A DNA stretch of 64,000 bases from Dactylis glomerata (GCA_007115705.1 QXEO01000239.1:751688-815687), one strand, 5' to 3'; shown: positions 44,811 to 56,400, counted from the first letter of the stretch. Program-made: numbers and translations. The notes: generated by a model from the letters alone, not told the origin.

Positions 44811-47800
44811 TCAATAGGTGTCTAATGGAGGGCATTGGAGACTTGGCTATATCATGAAGAATTAAGGGATCTTTATTAATTATATTGTCTCAAGTCAAGT
44901 CAATTAGATTATCTTATTTCTATCATATATCCATTGTTCCTCCTTGCGGTAACATGTATTCAACTTATCTACATTGAAAGTTACTCACCCCTTTGCATGT
45001 GTTTGGTTTTGTATCTTGCATGTGTTTATATATGTTGTGCTCCCTACTTGCTTCATTTTGAGTAATCAATTATGTGCATGTTGGTTGCACACCATGTACG
45101 GTTGTTACTGTTGAGCCTATTGCATCTTGATCTATCTTCTTGGCTCTTGGGAGTGATTAATGGACCATCCCATTTTGGGGGAGTGATATGCTTTGGCACT
45201 TCACAATCCTAAAAATGTGTGTACATGAGGAATACCACTTAGTGTTGATATTTAAAGATTATCTAGTCTCTATGTGGTATGTCATTTTCATGAGAAATTC
45301 AAATTCTATAATGTCCATTAATCATCTTGTTGGATTCTATTTGCCTCTTGTTGGTAAAGTTTCATTTTCTAGATTTGGAGACTCTATTGGTTCTACCCCG
45401 GAGACTCCGGTGGTTCTACTCCGGAGACTCCGGTGGTTCAACCCCGGAGACTCCGGTCCCCCTCGGAATTTCCGAGCCCTATGGAAATTGACTTTAACAA
45501 CTTATTTGAAAATTGGTTTTATCACATTATGGGGGAGTATTGTGCTTTGTGCATATTACAAATCCATGAAATGTGTATATTTGAGGTTGTGTCACATAGT
45601 GTTGATATTGTAAATTATCTTGCTTCTATGTGGCATGTTTTCTCGAACAAGTTCCAATTTGCCAAATTGTTTATTGCTCTTGTTTTGGATCTTGTTTGTG
45701 AGATACTTTCTTGATAGGGTTTTCCTAAAATGTGGAATACTACATCAAAGTTGGAAAACCATTTGCTTCAAGCTATCCTAATCATTGCTTTGCGTGATTG
45801 TTTGACTATTTGAGTCTATCAAGAATATCTTTGTTTGGCATGGTGCTTATTTCTTATCCTTTTCATATGCTCATTTGTTGTGAAGATGATCTTGGATTTA
45901 TGTGTAAACTACCACCGGAAATAACTCCATATACCTCTTCTCCTTGGAAAATTGGTAATCTATCATGTGGTATTTTTTATATTGATCATCTTCACTTTGG
46001 CTATTGCTTTTAATTGCCTTATCTCTCGCCAAGAAATGTATTTGCTTTAACTCCCATTGTCTTTCTTGACTCTTGTGATTCCATTTGATTTTATTGAACT
46101 TATTTTGTGTTATTTTTATGTAGGTAGATGTGATGATCCCATTTGTGTGCATTTTGTATTCAAATGCAAAATCATAAATAATGCACTAATCTTGGGGGAG
46201 CTCTCCTATATTTGTTATAACACACTCTTGTGCTTATTTCAATTGGTTTTGATTATTGTTGGAAGTCAAATCTTTTCTTTTTGGTACTTAGTGTGCCATC
46301 ATAAAAAGTGTGGAGAGTTTGGTTTGTTGTTGGAACCTTGCTCTCTTTGGGAGTTGCTTATCTCATTCCTTGTAATTTGTTTTTCACTCTTAAAATGAGA
46401 TATATCTTTGAGCATGTGTGTTTTAGTTATCCTTTATGCTCATTGACTTTTGCTTAGTTCACTAGTTGAACTTTGGAGTCAATCTTGTGTTGATTTGATT
46501 CTTTGATATAATTTGGACAACCTTTTGTAGCTTCACAATTTCGTGTGCTCGCTTGTCCTTCTTGGTGTTTTGTCCAAATTGTATCTCCTTTGGCTCTTGA
46601 AAGTCTTGTGCATGCATATTTACTAAATGTATATTGTATGGCATGCTTTTGCTTTCTTTGATCTAATATATAGGAGAAGCTCCATCAAATCCTAAATCAG
46701 CTAAGATGTGCATGAAATTCAATTTCATTTATATATGCACATATTTATGTGGAGTTTGTCCTATATGTTGTAGTTCCTAACTACTTTGGACCCAATGAGT
46801 TTGGGAACCATCTTGTACTTGAACTTTGTTTTAGGTACATGAAGATATATTGGTGCTTGTCTCAATAATAAGGATGAAGTGGTGACTAAATGATAATTTG
46901 AGGCAAGCTAAGATTATTGAAGAACTCCTATCCACTACATCCTACCTTTAATATCTCGGTAACAAGTATCTTATCATGCATACTTTTCTAGTATCCAACC
47001 TTGTGTAGGTTGTTTCATGGCATGGAAAATCATTATTTGCAAATGTTGTGCTTCTTGCAAAGGTCTTAATGAAACCTCTTTATTGCAATTGTGAGTAATT
47101 TGAGATGAGTGCATATTATTGGGAACATATAAAATCATGCTCATGATTCTCCTATCCCATATATGTCAATTTAGCAATTTTATTGCATATCAATTCCTCA
47201 AGTTCTCACATGTGCAATATGGTTGAAAGTGTAAATTTATTACTTTCTTTTGGTATTCATCTTTGTGATACTTGTTGCTTTTCTCAAAGCATCCCAACTA
47301 TCTTCTTTCCCTTGTTGATATTTGTGATGTCTTTGACTTGTTTGTGGTTGAAGTTCATCAATATACAATAAGAAAATTTGAGCCTTTGGCCGTGCTTTAA
47401 AAGCAAAAAATCTCATTTGTATATTGCATGACTTCATTTTGGATATCATGTTCTATTCTTAGTATCTATTTTGTGCGTACATGTTTCTTTGTGATAATTA
47501 TCTTTGTGATGTTGTCTACTTAAAAACTTATACACATGAGATATGATATCTCCTTATTTGATATCTTATTTGAACCTTATGTGTTGGGATGGAATGCTAA
47601 GCAATTTCATTCATTGAAGACTATGTGGATGCTCTATGCTTATCCTTGTATTAGTCTTATAATATGCTTTGTCATTCATATCACACATTCCTTTGGTTGA
47701 GCCTTTTAATATGTTGTCCCTTGCTTGTTGCTCAACCATTTGTTTGATGCAAGTGTTAAGCTTAATTTCTTCTCTATGATCTCTTGCAAATGGTTGCGTT

Positions 47801-48641
47801 TTAAATGTTATTGAGGGAGTGAGGATTCCATGTTGTGCAAATTGTATTCAAATGCAAACATTCCATTTTTTGCACGTACCTTGGGGAGCTTCCTCATTTC
47901 ATTTAAAGCACCATTTTGCGGTTATCATAGTATTTGACTTCACTTGGTATCATTTTGTTTTGAATAATATTGAGGGAGTGATGATTCCATGTTTGTGCAC
48001 CTTATACTTTAATTTAAATAGAATATTTTGTGCACAAACCTTGGGGAGCTTCCTCATATTATTTAGAGAACCCTTTTGGTCATATCATAATATCTTTATT
48101 CAATTTGCTCTTCGGATCGATTGATTGCTCTCTTCATTTGTTGAAGTTTATCCACCATGTGATCTTATTTTATTTGCAATCTTTGATCCTCAATATAGGA
48201 TGATTTCCTCCAAGTTTTCATATTTGGATATGTGCATATGTTTTCAATTATACTTTTGGTTTATGCACAAATTATGGAGGAACTCTCACTATATTGGCCT
48301 TCTAAGTTTTTCTGCCCATTTCGGCAATTGGTGCCAATGGGGGAGAAGTTTCGAGGGTTTAAAGGGAATTGGGTTTTATGCTTTGGTTTTGTTCTTAAGC
48401 ATTTGCCTTTCATGCTTTGCATGGTTGAGTATATAGAGGAAACTCCACCAACAACCTTCGTTGGCAATATATGCAATGAAATCAAGATCATTCACACGTG
48501 CATAGATTGTGGGGGAGTTTGCTCTATATATGTTGGTTCTACTAACATCACATACTTTTGTAGTATTTGATGTTAGTGCAACCGTTTTGGTTCTTTAAAT
48601 TCATTATATAAACCCTCTCAAAGAGATTGTCATCAATTACC
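44811..48641 (+). other. Non-coding interior of element D replacing pol
   Basis: About 3.8 kb, AT-rich, with no ORF above about 141 codons and no polymerase, integrase or protease motif. It contains a triplet of the CCGGAGACTCCGG palindrome (45398-45456) and at least seven GGGGGAG or GAGGGAG tracts like the true polypurine tract. Confidence 0.7.
45398..45456 (+). repeat. Three tandem CCGGAGACTCCGG palindromes inside element D
   Basis: Exact copies at 45398-45410, 45421-45433 and 45444-45456, at 23-bp spacing and separated by TGGTTC-type linkers. They are the same 13-mer as in the LTR. Confidence 0.85.
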
Positions 48642-48655
48642 AAAATGGGGGAGAT
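48642..48655 (+). other. Polypurine tract of element D
   Basis: AAAATGGGGGAGAT directly before the 3' LTR start. Confidence 0.85.
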
Positions 48656-51067
48656 TGAAAGAGCATGGAGCCCCCATGTGTGGTTTTGGTAATTAATAAC
48701 AATCCCTATGGACTAAGGGTTGCATTGAGTTATATTTGTAGGACTCGTCCATAGACAATGCTTGAACCATTTGTTGGCTTCAAGGTTGTAAGAAGGATCA
48801 AATGAAGAACTTGAAGTGTTGACCAAGGTGTTATTCAAGGAGTGATCTAAAGTCGGTCATAAGAGAGTTGAGCCTATATCAAGTGTGTCTTGAAGAATAA
48901 TATTGAGTGAGCTCTCATGTGAATCTTCAAGACATTATCATTGTGGAGAAAGAAGAAGTGATTCGATAATTGATCAAGCCGAAGCGCAAGTTCAAGATGG
49001 AATCTAGAAGAGATCATATGCTTGAACCTTGCCACATATATTGTGATCATGGATATGTGAAGATATGCTTGAAGAGAGTCTTTCCCATAGTGGTGTATGG
49101 GGGAGCAATTCGCAAGACTTCACCAAGCAATCAAGATCAAGAAAGGTGTTCCAACTTGAGGAAGACAAGACGGTCATAATCTAGCTCAAGTGGAATGCAC
49201 AAGGAAAAGGTATGTTCTTGATAGGGTTTCTTTCTTACCGGTCTCATAGTGTTAGTTGTGAGACCGGGTTATAGGATCGGTAGCCGTACTATCAAGAGGG
49301 GCTCTCAAGTGAGTAACTTAGTCGTATCGTTCGGAGAGAGCTCAAACCTTTGCATTCTTGGCATCATCTTTCTTGGTTCTTATTTGGCTTTTATCCATGT
49401 GAGGTTCTAGAGCTTGTGGTTATTTCCATGACAAGCTCTAGCTCATCAAAAACGGATTTTGCATGAAACACTTATTGAGTTTTTGGTGTTTGGAGGTTTT
49501 ACCGGTTCGTCTTTGAAGAGAGGTCAAACCTCTCATCATTTGGTTTTATCCTCCCTTGTTGGACTATGATGTTTCTATGCATATACTTGTAGAGCTCGTT
49601 GTCGTGATTCCAACGAGCCCAAGATCATCGAAAACGGAGTCCGGATGCTCAAGTTATGGTCGTTTTGGTTTCAGCTGTTTCTGCCTTTTCCAGGGCCGGA
49701 GACTCCGGCCTCGTAGGGCCGGAGACTCCGGCCCAAAATGTGTTTTCGCCATTTTTCGTCCGGAGATTTGGCCCGGAACCTCCGGGTACTTTTCCAGGTC
49801 AAAGTCTCCGGCCCTCAGGGACCGGAGACTCCGGCCCAAGTCTCCGGACCTCGAAAACTCGAGGTGTCGCTCAGCGCAGAGATGGGGGCGGAGGCTTTTT
49901 AGCCCATGCCCGGAGTCTCCGCCCTCCTAAGGCTGGAGACTCCGGAGAAAGTGGCCTGCAACGGCTAGTTTCGTGGGGAGACCTATAAAAGGCCCCCTTC
50001 TTCCTCCTTGGGCTGGTGGCTACTCTCTCTCTCTCTCCTCCATTGTTGACCTTGAGTAGCTTGCTCTCCCTCTCCATTCCTCCCATGTTTCTTGAATCTT
50101 TTTGAGGGAAAAGTGAGAGGAGATCTAGATCTATCTTTTCACCAATCAATATCTTCTCTAAGTGAGGGGAACCTTGTGGATTTGGATCTTGGAGTTCTTG
50201 GTGATTCTCCTCCTTTGTTCTTCCTCTCTTATTCCCACATAAGCATTAGTTGCTTTGTTGGAATTTGAGAGTGAAGAATTTGAGCACTTGTGTTCTTGCC
50301 ATTGCATCGGTTGCATCGGTTTGAGTTCTCCTCGGAGATTCGGTAAGTGGAAGTTGTGAGCTTATTACTCTTGGGTTCTTGGAACCCTAGACGGCTTAGT
50401 GGCCTTTGTGGCTTTTACTTGGGGCCTCCAATTAAGTTGTGGAGTTTCCCCAACCTTTGTGGTGCCTTTGTGGCGATTCTTGGGAGCCTCCAATTAAGTT
50501 GTGGAGATTGCCCCAAGCTTGTACGGGTTCGGTGACCGCCCTCAAGTGTCCCATAGTGGATCGTGGCATCTTGCTTTGTGCGAGAGCGCGAGGAGAATAA
50601 GGTGAGCCTTTGTGGCGTTTGGTGTGTAGCGTGCCTCCGCATCTTGAGGTGAGCCTTTGTGGCATTTGGTGAGCATTGTGCTACCACATCTCAAGGTGAG
50701 GCCTTTGTGGTGTTCGGAGTGCATTAAGCCGCCACACCTCTCCAACGGAGACTAGCTTCCTTTGGAAGTGAACTTCGGGATACATCTTCATCTCCTTCGT
50801 GCCTCGGTAACTCTTATCCGAGCTCCACTACTTATGCAATTTACATTTGTGATAGCCATCGTGCTTGAAGTTATATATCTTGCTATCACCTTGCTACTTG
50901 TCTTGCTTAGCATAAGTTATTCGTACACATAGGTGAGCCTAGTTTATTAGGTTTTGTAAGCTTGTCGAATTAAACGTTAGTTTATTCCGCATTTGTACAA
51001 GCCTTTCGTAAAAGTTTTAATTGCCTATTCACCCCCCCCCCCTCTAGGCGACATCTGTGTCCTTTCA
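48656..51067 (+). repeat. 3' LTR of element D
   Basis: 2412 bp, nearly identical to 39982-42392. It has three exact palindromes (49696, 49719, 49822) and one altered by a single base (about 49933). It is followed by target duplication ATTAG. Confidence 0.92.
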
Positions 51068-51540
51068 ATTAGGTTCAACATGAGATATATATTACAAGCT
51101 AGCAAATTCACAGGAGTCAAGGAGCTCCTCTCAAAAACACTTGGTCTACTCTTCATTTGGACTGGCTGTGGGGTTTCTTCTTATTCTGCTGGGAGCACCC
51201 CTCAGCAGCAATGTCTGGCTTGCCTCTTCCGAGAGAGGAACTTGCATCCTTGTCTCCTTTCTCTTTGAAGCTTGCTTTTTTCTGCACAGCAACTGCTTTG
51301 CCCTTTCCAGACAACTTTGACTTCTTCATAAGCAAAGGAATTGTTTGCTGAATTTGCACCTTCAGAACTTTGACAGTAATGCCACTATTAAGATCTTGAA
51401 CAGGTGAAAGCTGATTCATCTGTAACTCTTCAGCTTCAGCAGCTTCAAGCAAGTTATTCAAAGCAATATTGTTATCATCATCAAGCTCCATTGGCTAAGC
51501 CAAATTGACCACATACAATTTTGGAAGCGCTGCCCCTGTA
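51068..51540 (-). mobile_element. LINE L2, 5' part beyond element D
   Basis: Continuation of LINE L2. It holds the end of an ORF1-like frame upstream of ORF2 in minus-strand order. The outer end is not marked by a target duplication that I can see, so 51540 is approximate. Confidence 0.5.
51153..51491 (-). pseudogene. LINE ORF1-like C-terminal fragment
   Basis: 112 codons, acidic at the start (MELDDDNN) and K/Q/S-rich at the end. It lies directly upstream of ORF2 once element D is removed. Plant LINE ORF1 proteins end in such low-complexity basic tails. No RRM or zinc knuckle domain is included, so identification rests on position and composition. Confidence 0.45.
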
Positions 51541-51760
51541 TGATGGCATACATTTTAGGAAAAGAAAATGAATAACAGAACTGACACAGGGAAGGATTTC
51601 GTTGCAACTAGTTCTTCTATTCAAGTTTAGAGAGCTACTCCATACCAGATTCTATAAATTCTGGGTGCGCAGCCCTGCAAGAAAAAGGAAATAGAATATA
51701 GTAGAATTGATCCGGGGGGAGGGGAGGGATTACACGTAGTCGAGGCAAAATGGAGAGAAA

Positions 51761-51770
51761 TGAAAAATAA
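51761..51770 (-). terminator. Pol III terminator of the tRNA-Gly gene
   Basis: A TTTATTTTTC run on the minus strand starts about 5 nt after the tRNA 3' end. Confidence 0.6.
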
Positions 51771-51774
51771 AGGC

Positions 51775-51845
51775 TGCGCATCCAGGGAATAGAACCCTGG
51801 TCAGTACCGTGGGAGGGTACTATGATACCACTACACCAGATGCGC
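51775..51845 (-). tRNA. tRNA-Gly (anticodon CCC)
   Basis: The minus strand folds into a full cloverleaf. The 7-bp acceptor stem GCGCATC/GATGCGC is perfect. The anticodon stem GTACC/GGTAC holds loop CTCCCAC, giving CCC. The T stem CAGGG/CCCTG is perfect. Box A TGGTGTAGTGG is canonical. Box B is GGTTCTATTCC, one base off consensus in the T loop (T where a purine is expected). CAA lies at -3 to -1 and TTTATTTTTC follows the 3' end, as for plant RNA polymerase III genes. The discriminator base is A. The T-loop change leaves some doubt about function. Confidence 0.88.
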
Positions 51846-52338
51846 TTGATGTACTTAATATCTAACATACTTTTAAATACCTTAAGTGAGATTTGCAAGT
51901 ATTTCAGCACTCGAAAATTTGAGTCTGATCAGTAACCACTACTAAAATTGCAATTCCATAAAAATTAATGCTCCTAGTCACAGTTGTAGCTGCTGCTACT
52001 ATTACTACAACGACAATGAACCAAAGCATATTTATGCAGCACCATGTGAATATCACTCGCCCCTTATCTTGGTCTTGGTAACATGATTTTCTTACGTTTT
52101 ATTTCATCAAAACCTATGGATTTTCATAGAACTTCTATGGCACAATCCAATCCAATTCCACATCTCAAAGACACAGACAATATGCGAAAGCGTAATGCCC
52201 ATCTGATTTAGTAGCATCATCAATCGATGCGTCACAAAATAAAGCGTTATGTTTACGAGTTACACAATCTATCATGGATAGGAAGAAATCAACCAAACAC
52301 CGAGCACGGTCTCTTTGGTAAATGGTTATCATCATATT
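51846..52338. other. Intergenic between tRNA and the HTH gene
   Basis: About 490 bp, AT-rich. It may include the 3' untranslated region of the HTH gene, but I see no clear polyadenylation signal. No other feature is visible. Confidence 0.35.
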
Positions 52339-54013
52339 TCAACCTATGCTTGATGTCACTTCCTGGGGGCGCCTCAGCCTACCTTCTTTCAGCCGTCGGA
52401 ACACGGTGGTCTTCTTCATACGCAGAGCATCGGCTAGCTCTTGAATGGACATACGTTTATCCATCGGCAGGGCCCGTATGGCATCAGGATCAGCCTCTAT
52501 CCGCTTGCGGCCGCAGTTCTTCGCCTTCTTGCTCACCACGCCATCTATTCCACCACCCAGGCGGCCATTCAGCCATATCCGCTGCACAGTCCTCACAGGC
52601 ATCTCCATTTCAGCAGCCACGGCTTTACTGACTCCATGTTTTATACTGCTGCTGCTGCCACCATTTCTATTTAAAAGCATGGTGTAGATAGCACGGCGTT
52701 CGTCGTCTGTGTAGTGGGTCCTCCGTCTTATGTTAGCAATCCGATCTGTGAACACAATGGAAACACTAGATTAGTAGTCTTGTACGGAAACAATTCTACC
52801 AAAATAATACTCATTGTACAATTCATATTGAGGTATATGTTGTGAAGCATTATTCATTGTCCGACAATATGCGACTATGCATTAATCTATGGATAAAATC
52901 TTATCAATCCATGGATTAATACAATGGAGACACTAGACTAGTAACTTGTATGTCAGCAATTCTACCAAAAATAATCATTGTACAATCATATTGAGAATTT
53001 GAGATATATGTTGTGAACAACAAAATACACCTATTGGGGGTATACAAAATGAAATGCATTATTTTTATACGTAAACAATTCTACCAAAAATAATGATTGT
53101 ACAATTCATATTGAGATATGTTGTGAACAACAGAATACAACTATTTGGGGTATACAAAGTCAAATGCGTTATTCATTGTCCAACAATATGCGGGTATGCA
53201 TCAATCTATGGATAAAATCTTATAAATCCATGGATAAATACAATGGGAACACTAGACAAGTTATCTTTTATGTCAGCAATTCTACCAAAAATAATCATTG
53301 TACAATCATATTGAGATATATGTTGTGAACAAAAAAAATACACCTATTTGCGGTATACAAAATCGAATGCATTATTTTTATTTTCCAACAATATGCGACT
53401 ATGTATAATACTACTACGGATAAAAACTAATATTAGTAATCATATTCAGAAAATGTCGTGAACACTGAAATTACACCTCAATTGGATATTAAAATAAAAA
53501 CAGGGAGGATAAAACTCTAAGTGAAATATTTAGGCGTACTGAATATTCAGACAATGGACATGAGCATACTGAATATTAGAAGACAAATATTGCACAAACT
53601 AAACTCATGATTCATACTCGGAAAATTAATGAGCTTTCAAATAAGAAACAGAACTAGCGAACTAGACGAGCCTTTCTTCGTTTACTCAACGTCCGACAAT
53701 GTAGTACAACTACAAGAACATGAACAGACTTACTCAAGTCCAAGCCCCGGCTGGTGCTGTCAGCGTCCGACGCAACGCCTCCAAATCCGCCTGCGCCGCA
53801 TCCATCCGCGTCCGAGCCAGCACTTCCGTTGCCGGCATGACCTCCACGGTGATCTGTCTCTCTTCCTTGTCCATCCTCCGCCCCATCGCCTCCATCACCG
53901 GCGCCTCCATGCGCCACATCTACATGTTCTTCTTTATCTGTCCGTGCAGCATACTCTTCTACTATCTCCTCCTCCTCCCAGCTGATGGGCTGGTTCAGAT
54001 CGAATTGAGCCAT
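52339..54013 (-). CDS. Mariner-type helix-turn-helix protein, two exons
   Basis: Exon 1 is 54013-53734 and exon 2 is 52745-52339. The donor GTAAGT and acceptor TTCACAG fit consensus, and the phases (1 nt + 2 nt) join without a break, giving 228 residues. The N-terminus MAQFDLNQP resembles the DLN-type start of plant mariner proteins, then an acidic stretch and a Gly/Asp-rich linker (30-90). Residues about 105-210 show two helix-turn-helix units (SKAVAAEMEMPVRTVQRIW and SIQELADALRMKKTTVFRRL) joined by a basic GRKR segment, the bipartite DNA-binding region of plant mariner-like transposases. The DDD catalytic part is absent: the frame stops soon after. It could be a truncated transposase or a DNA-binding protein derived from one. 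Transcription is not shown. Confidence 0.6.
52746..53733 (-). repeat. Intron of the HTH gene with tandem repeats
   Basis: A 988-bp AT-rich intron. The motif CAATTCTACCAAAA recurs at 52791, 52957, 53076 and 53277 (first copy with slight variation), each followed by a TGTACAAT-CATATTGAG and TGTTGTGAA string. Copies 1 and 3, and 2 and 4, share extra flanks, so the array is two copies of a dimer of about 300 bp. One repeat reaches the splice acceptor. Confidence 0.7.
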
Positions 54014-54090
54014 TTTTTGGAGGAAGAAGAGAGGTGAATCGACAGGCCGCGCTTTGTAAATAGAAGGGGGGCATATAATTTATGGAGGGA
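54014..54090 (-). promoter_or_regulatory. Likely leader and TATA region of the HTH gene
   Basis: On the minus strand, ATAAATTATATG (54073-54084) is followed about 45 bp later by a pyrimidine-rich CTCTCTTCTTCCTCC and then the ATG. This resembles a plant core promoter with a short leader, judged from sequence alone. Confidence 0.35.
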
Positions 54091-54483
54091 GATGCGAAAA
54101 TAATTTGAAATAAAGGCGGCGCCCATTGTCGGGTGATTTATTTCCTCGCAAAGCAATTCGGCTTTTCGTTCCCTCCGCCGGAAATACATGCAGCCTATGG
54201 AGATGGATCGGCGCGGGGCGCGATGAAGGCGCTTGCGTTGCATGCGCGAGATCCTATTTACGAGGGGCTAGAGATTTTAATTAAGAGCGCGCCTGCGTTT
54301 CGGCATAAACCCCAGAGTGGACGGAAAGGTTTCTCTCAATGTGAAGAAAGGAAATTCGGTTTCAAAAATAAGGAAATTCTAAAGGCTCTTTTTTTTTTGC
54401 GAATCAAATTCTATTGAAGGCTATTATTCAATCTAAGTACTCCTGTCTAGTATAAGCAATGGCGTCTTAAAAATCCCAAACAA
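54091..54483. other. Intergenic, unassigned
   Basis: About 390 bp of mixed composition. A 94-codon plus-strand ORF (54133-54417) has no recognisable domain and I do not regard it as a gene. Confidence 0.35.
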
Positions 54484-54700
54484 CTGTGTAAAGAAATTAA
54501 CAATGCAATGGCTGAATTTTGGTGGGAAGATACACAAAGGAAAAGAAAAAGGATGCATGGTTTGCATGGTGGTGTTTGTGTATCCCTACAAAACTGAGAG
54601 GAATGGGCTGTTCAGAGATCTCCATGCATTCAATTGGCTATTTTGCAAAACAGAGTTGGGGATTATTGACAAATTCTACTAATTCGTAATGTACCCCTAT
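54484..54700 (+). pseudogene. LINE ORF2 fragment (region after the reverse transcriptase)
   Basis: The plus strand reads LCKEINNAMAEFWWED and, after a frameshift, GLFRDLHAFNW. In plant LINEs this is the stretch following the polymerase (FWW then GGMGFRDLHAFN). It is an isolated scrap of about 70 codons with no ends visible. Confidence 0.65.
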
Positions 54701-54938
54701 TCTGAGATCAAAATATTACCCTAATGAAAATTTACTAAAAGCGGGACCAAATAAGGGATTCTCTTTTGCATGGCAAAGTATTTTTGCGGGACCATAGACT
54801 AGTAAGAGGGGACATATATGTAAAATAGAATCGAGAACTGTGGGAGGATAATTGGGATCCCATCTAGCCTGACATGGAAAATATTATCTAGACATGGCAA
54901 ATATTTATTTTCAAACTGCTAATGAGTTAATTGTCCCA
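54701..54938. other. AT-rich spacer, unassigned
   Basis: No gene, repeat end or coding frame seen between the LINE scrap and element F. Confidence 0.35.
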
Positions 54939-56372
54939 TCGATACGTCCCAAACGTATCTATAATTTTTGATGCTCCATGCTTGTTTTTACACCATTTGC
55001 CTTGTGTTTCGTTACACTTCGTGGCGTTTTTATGCGATTTCCGGAACTAACCTATTGACAAGATGCCACAGTGCCAGTCCCTGTTTTCTACTATTTTTGT
55101 GTTTCAGAAAAGCTACACAGGAAATATTCTCGGAATTGGACGAAACAAGTTCCAGAACTCTTATTTTTCCCGGAACAGTATCGAAGACCGAACGAGAGCC
55201 GGAGGGGGGGCCAGGGGCCAGCCTCACCATGAGGGGGCGCGGCCCAGCCCCTGGCCGCGCCCCCCTGTGCCGAGACCCCACTGGTCGCCTCCTGACGACG
55301 CCCCTTCGCCTATAAAAAGCCTCCTCACGGAAAACCCTAGGAGAATAGGCAAATTTCCAAAAAGAGTTCCGCAGCTTCGCCGCCGCCGCCGATGAATTTC
55401 GGGGGACAGAAGTCTCTGTTCCGGCACCCTGCCGGGACGGGGAAGTGCCCCCCGGAGCCATCTCCATCGGTCTCCATCGCCGTCTCCGCCGTCTCCATCG
55501 ACCTCACCGCCATCTCCACCAACCTTGCCGTCTCCTATGATGAGGAGGGAGTAGTTCTCCCCCGGGGCTGAGGGCTCTACCGGTAGCTATGTGGTTCGCC
55601 TCTCTCTCCCATGATGTGATCTTTATGTGATCATGAGCTTTGTATCTAGTTGAATTGGTAGATGTTATTATTCAGATATTATGCTACTCCCGTGCTTATT
55701 ATTTGTAATCTCCGGAGATACCTTGTATCATGGTGTGAAGGTGACTAGTGTGCGCATCATGTGTATCTTTTTGGTTAATGTCTCTAAGAATTGTTGGTGT
55801 TTGTTGGAACCATCTAGTGCGTTCACGGTGATAGTGTGGGACAATCTAGTTTGGGTACATACGGACTTTGAGGAGTGCTTCGTAGCCCTATGCATCATTA
55901 GTGTTTGTTATCCATTGGAGAATTGTTTTGAGTTGCATATTGATGATAGTATCTATTGGTTCAATTATGTTACTTTGTTGAGAGTGTCCACTAGTGAAAG
56001 TATGATCCCTAGGCCTTGTTTCCAAGCATTGCACACCGTTTACTTTCAGTTTTGTTACATGTTTGCTCGCAGCGATATTTATTTCAGATTACATTTACTA
56101 CTTATAATCATCACTACTACTTGTATTTCACTATCTCTTCGCCGAACTAGTGCACCTATACATCTGACAAGTGTATTGGGTGTGTTGGGGACACAAGAGA
56201 CTTTCTGTATCGTAATTGCAGGGTTGCTTGAGAGGGATAGCATTGACCTCTTCCTTTCTGAGTTCGATAAACCTTGGGTGATCTACTTAAGGGAAACTTG
56301 CTGCTGCTCTACAAACCTCTGCACTTGGAGGCCCAACACTGTCTACAAGAACAGACGCGTGCGTAGACATCA
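54939..56372 (+). repeat. 5' LTR of element F
   Basis: Begins with a slightly altered form of the family start (TCGATACGTCC where others have TGATACGTCC), shares its first 200 or so bp with the LTR of A, and ends CATCA. TATAAAAAG at 55311-55319 is the probable TATA box. A CGTCTCCATCG-type imperfect repeat lies at about 55460-55530. Confidence 0.78.
55311..55319 (+). promoter_or_regulatory. TATA box in the LTR of F
   Basis: TATAAAAAG preceded by CTTCGCC, the same arrangement as in the LTR of element A. Confidence 0.5.
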
Positions 56373-56383
56373 AGACTCTTTTC

Positions 56384-56400
56384 TGGCGCCGTTGCCGGGG
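56384..56400 (+). other. Primer binding site of element F (tRNA-Asp)
   Basis: TGGCGCCGTTGCCGGGG, an exact complement to tRNA-Asp, 11 nt after the LTR end. Confidence 0.9.

Larger units (their letters stand above)
39982..51067 (+). mobile_element. Sirevirus-like Copia element D, complete, non-autonomous
   Basis: An 11,086-bp plus-strand element with target duplication ATTAG at 39977-39981 and 51068-51072. LTRs are 2411 and 2412 bp and differ at about 15 positions by eye (about 0.6 percent), so the insertion is recent. The primer site matches initiator tRNA-Met. The interior encodes only a gag-type protein with two CCHC knuckles, followed by 3.8 kb of non-coding DNA in place of pol. Palindrome clusters in the LTR, repeated polypurine tracts and the gag type point to the Sirevirus (Maximus/SIRE) branch of Copia. 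The family assignment is inference. It is inserted into LINE L2. Confidence 0.88.

Noticed and set aside
46057..48570. Several ORFs of 70-113 codons in the interior of D as a possible env-like gene
   Set aside because: Some Sireviruses carry an env-like gene, but these frames are short, AT-driven and Phe/Leu/Cys-rich, with stops throughout and no consistent long frame.
53629..53985. 118- and 105-codon plus-strand ORFs over exon 1 of the HTH gene
   Set aside because: They are His/Pro/Arg-rich complements of a Gly/Asp-rich coding exon. The minus-strand exon has consistent splice phases.
54968..55467. ORFs of 110-145 codons in the LTR of element F
   Set aside because: They lie in a GC-rich LTR segment in several overlapping frames on both strands, without domain or conservation as protein.
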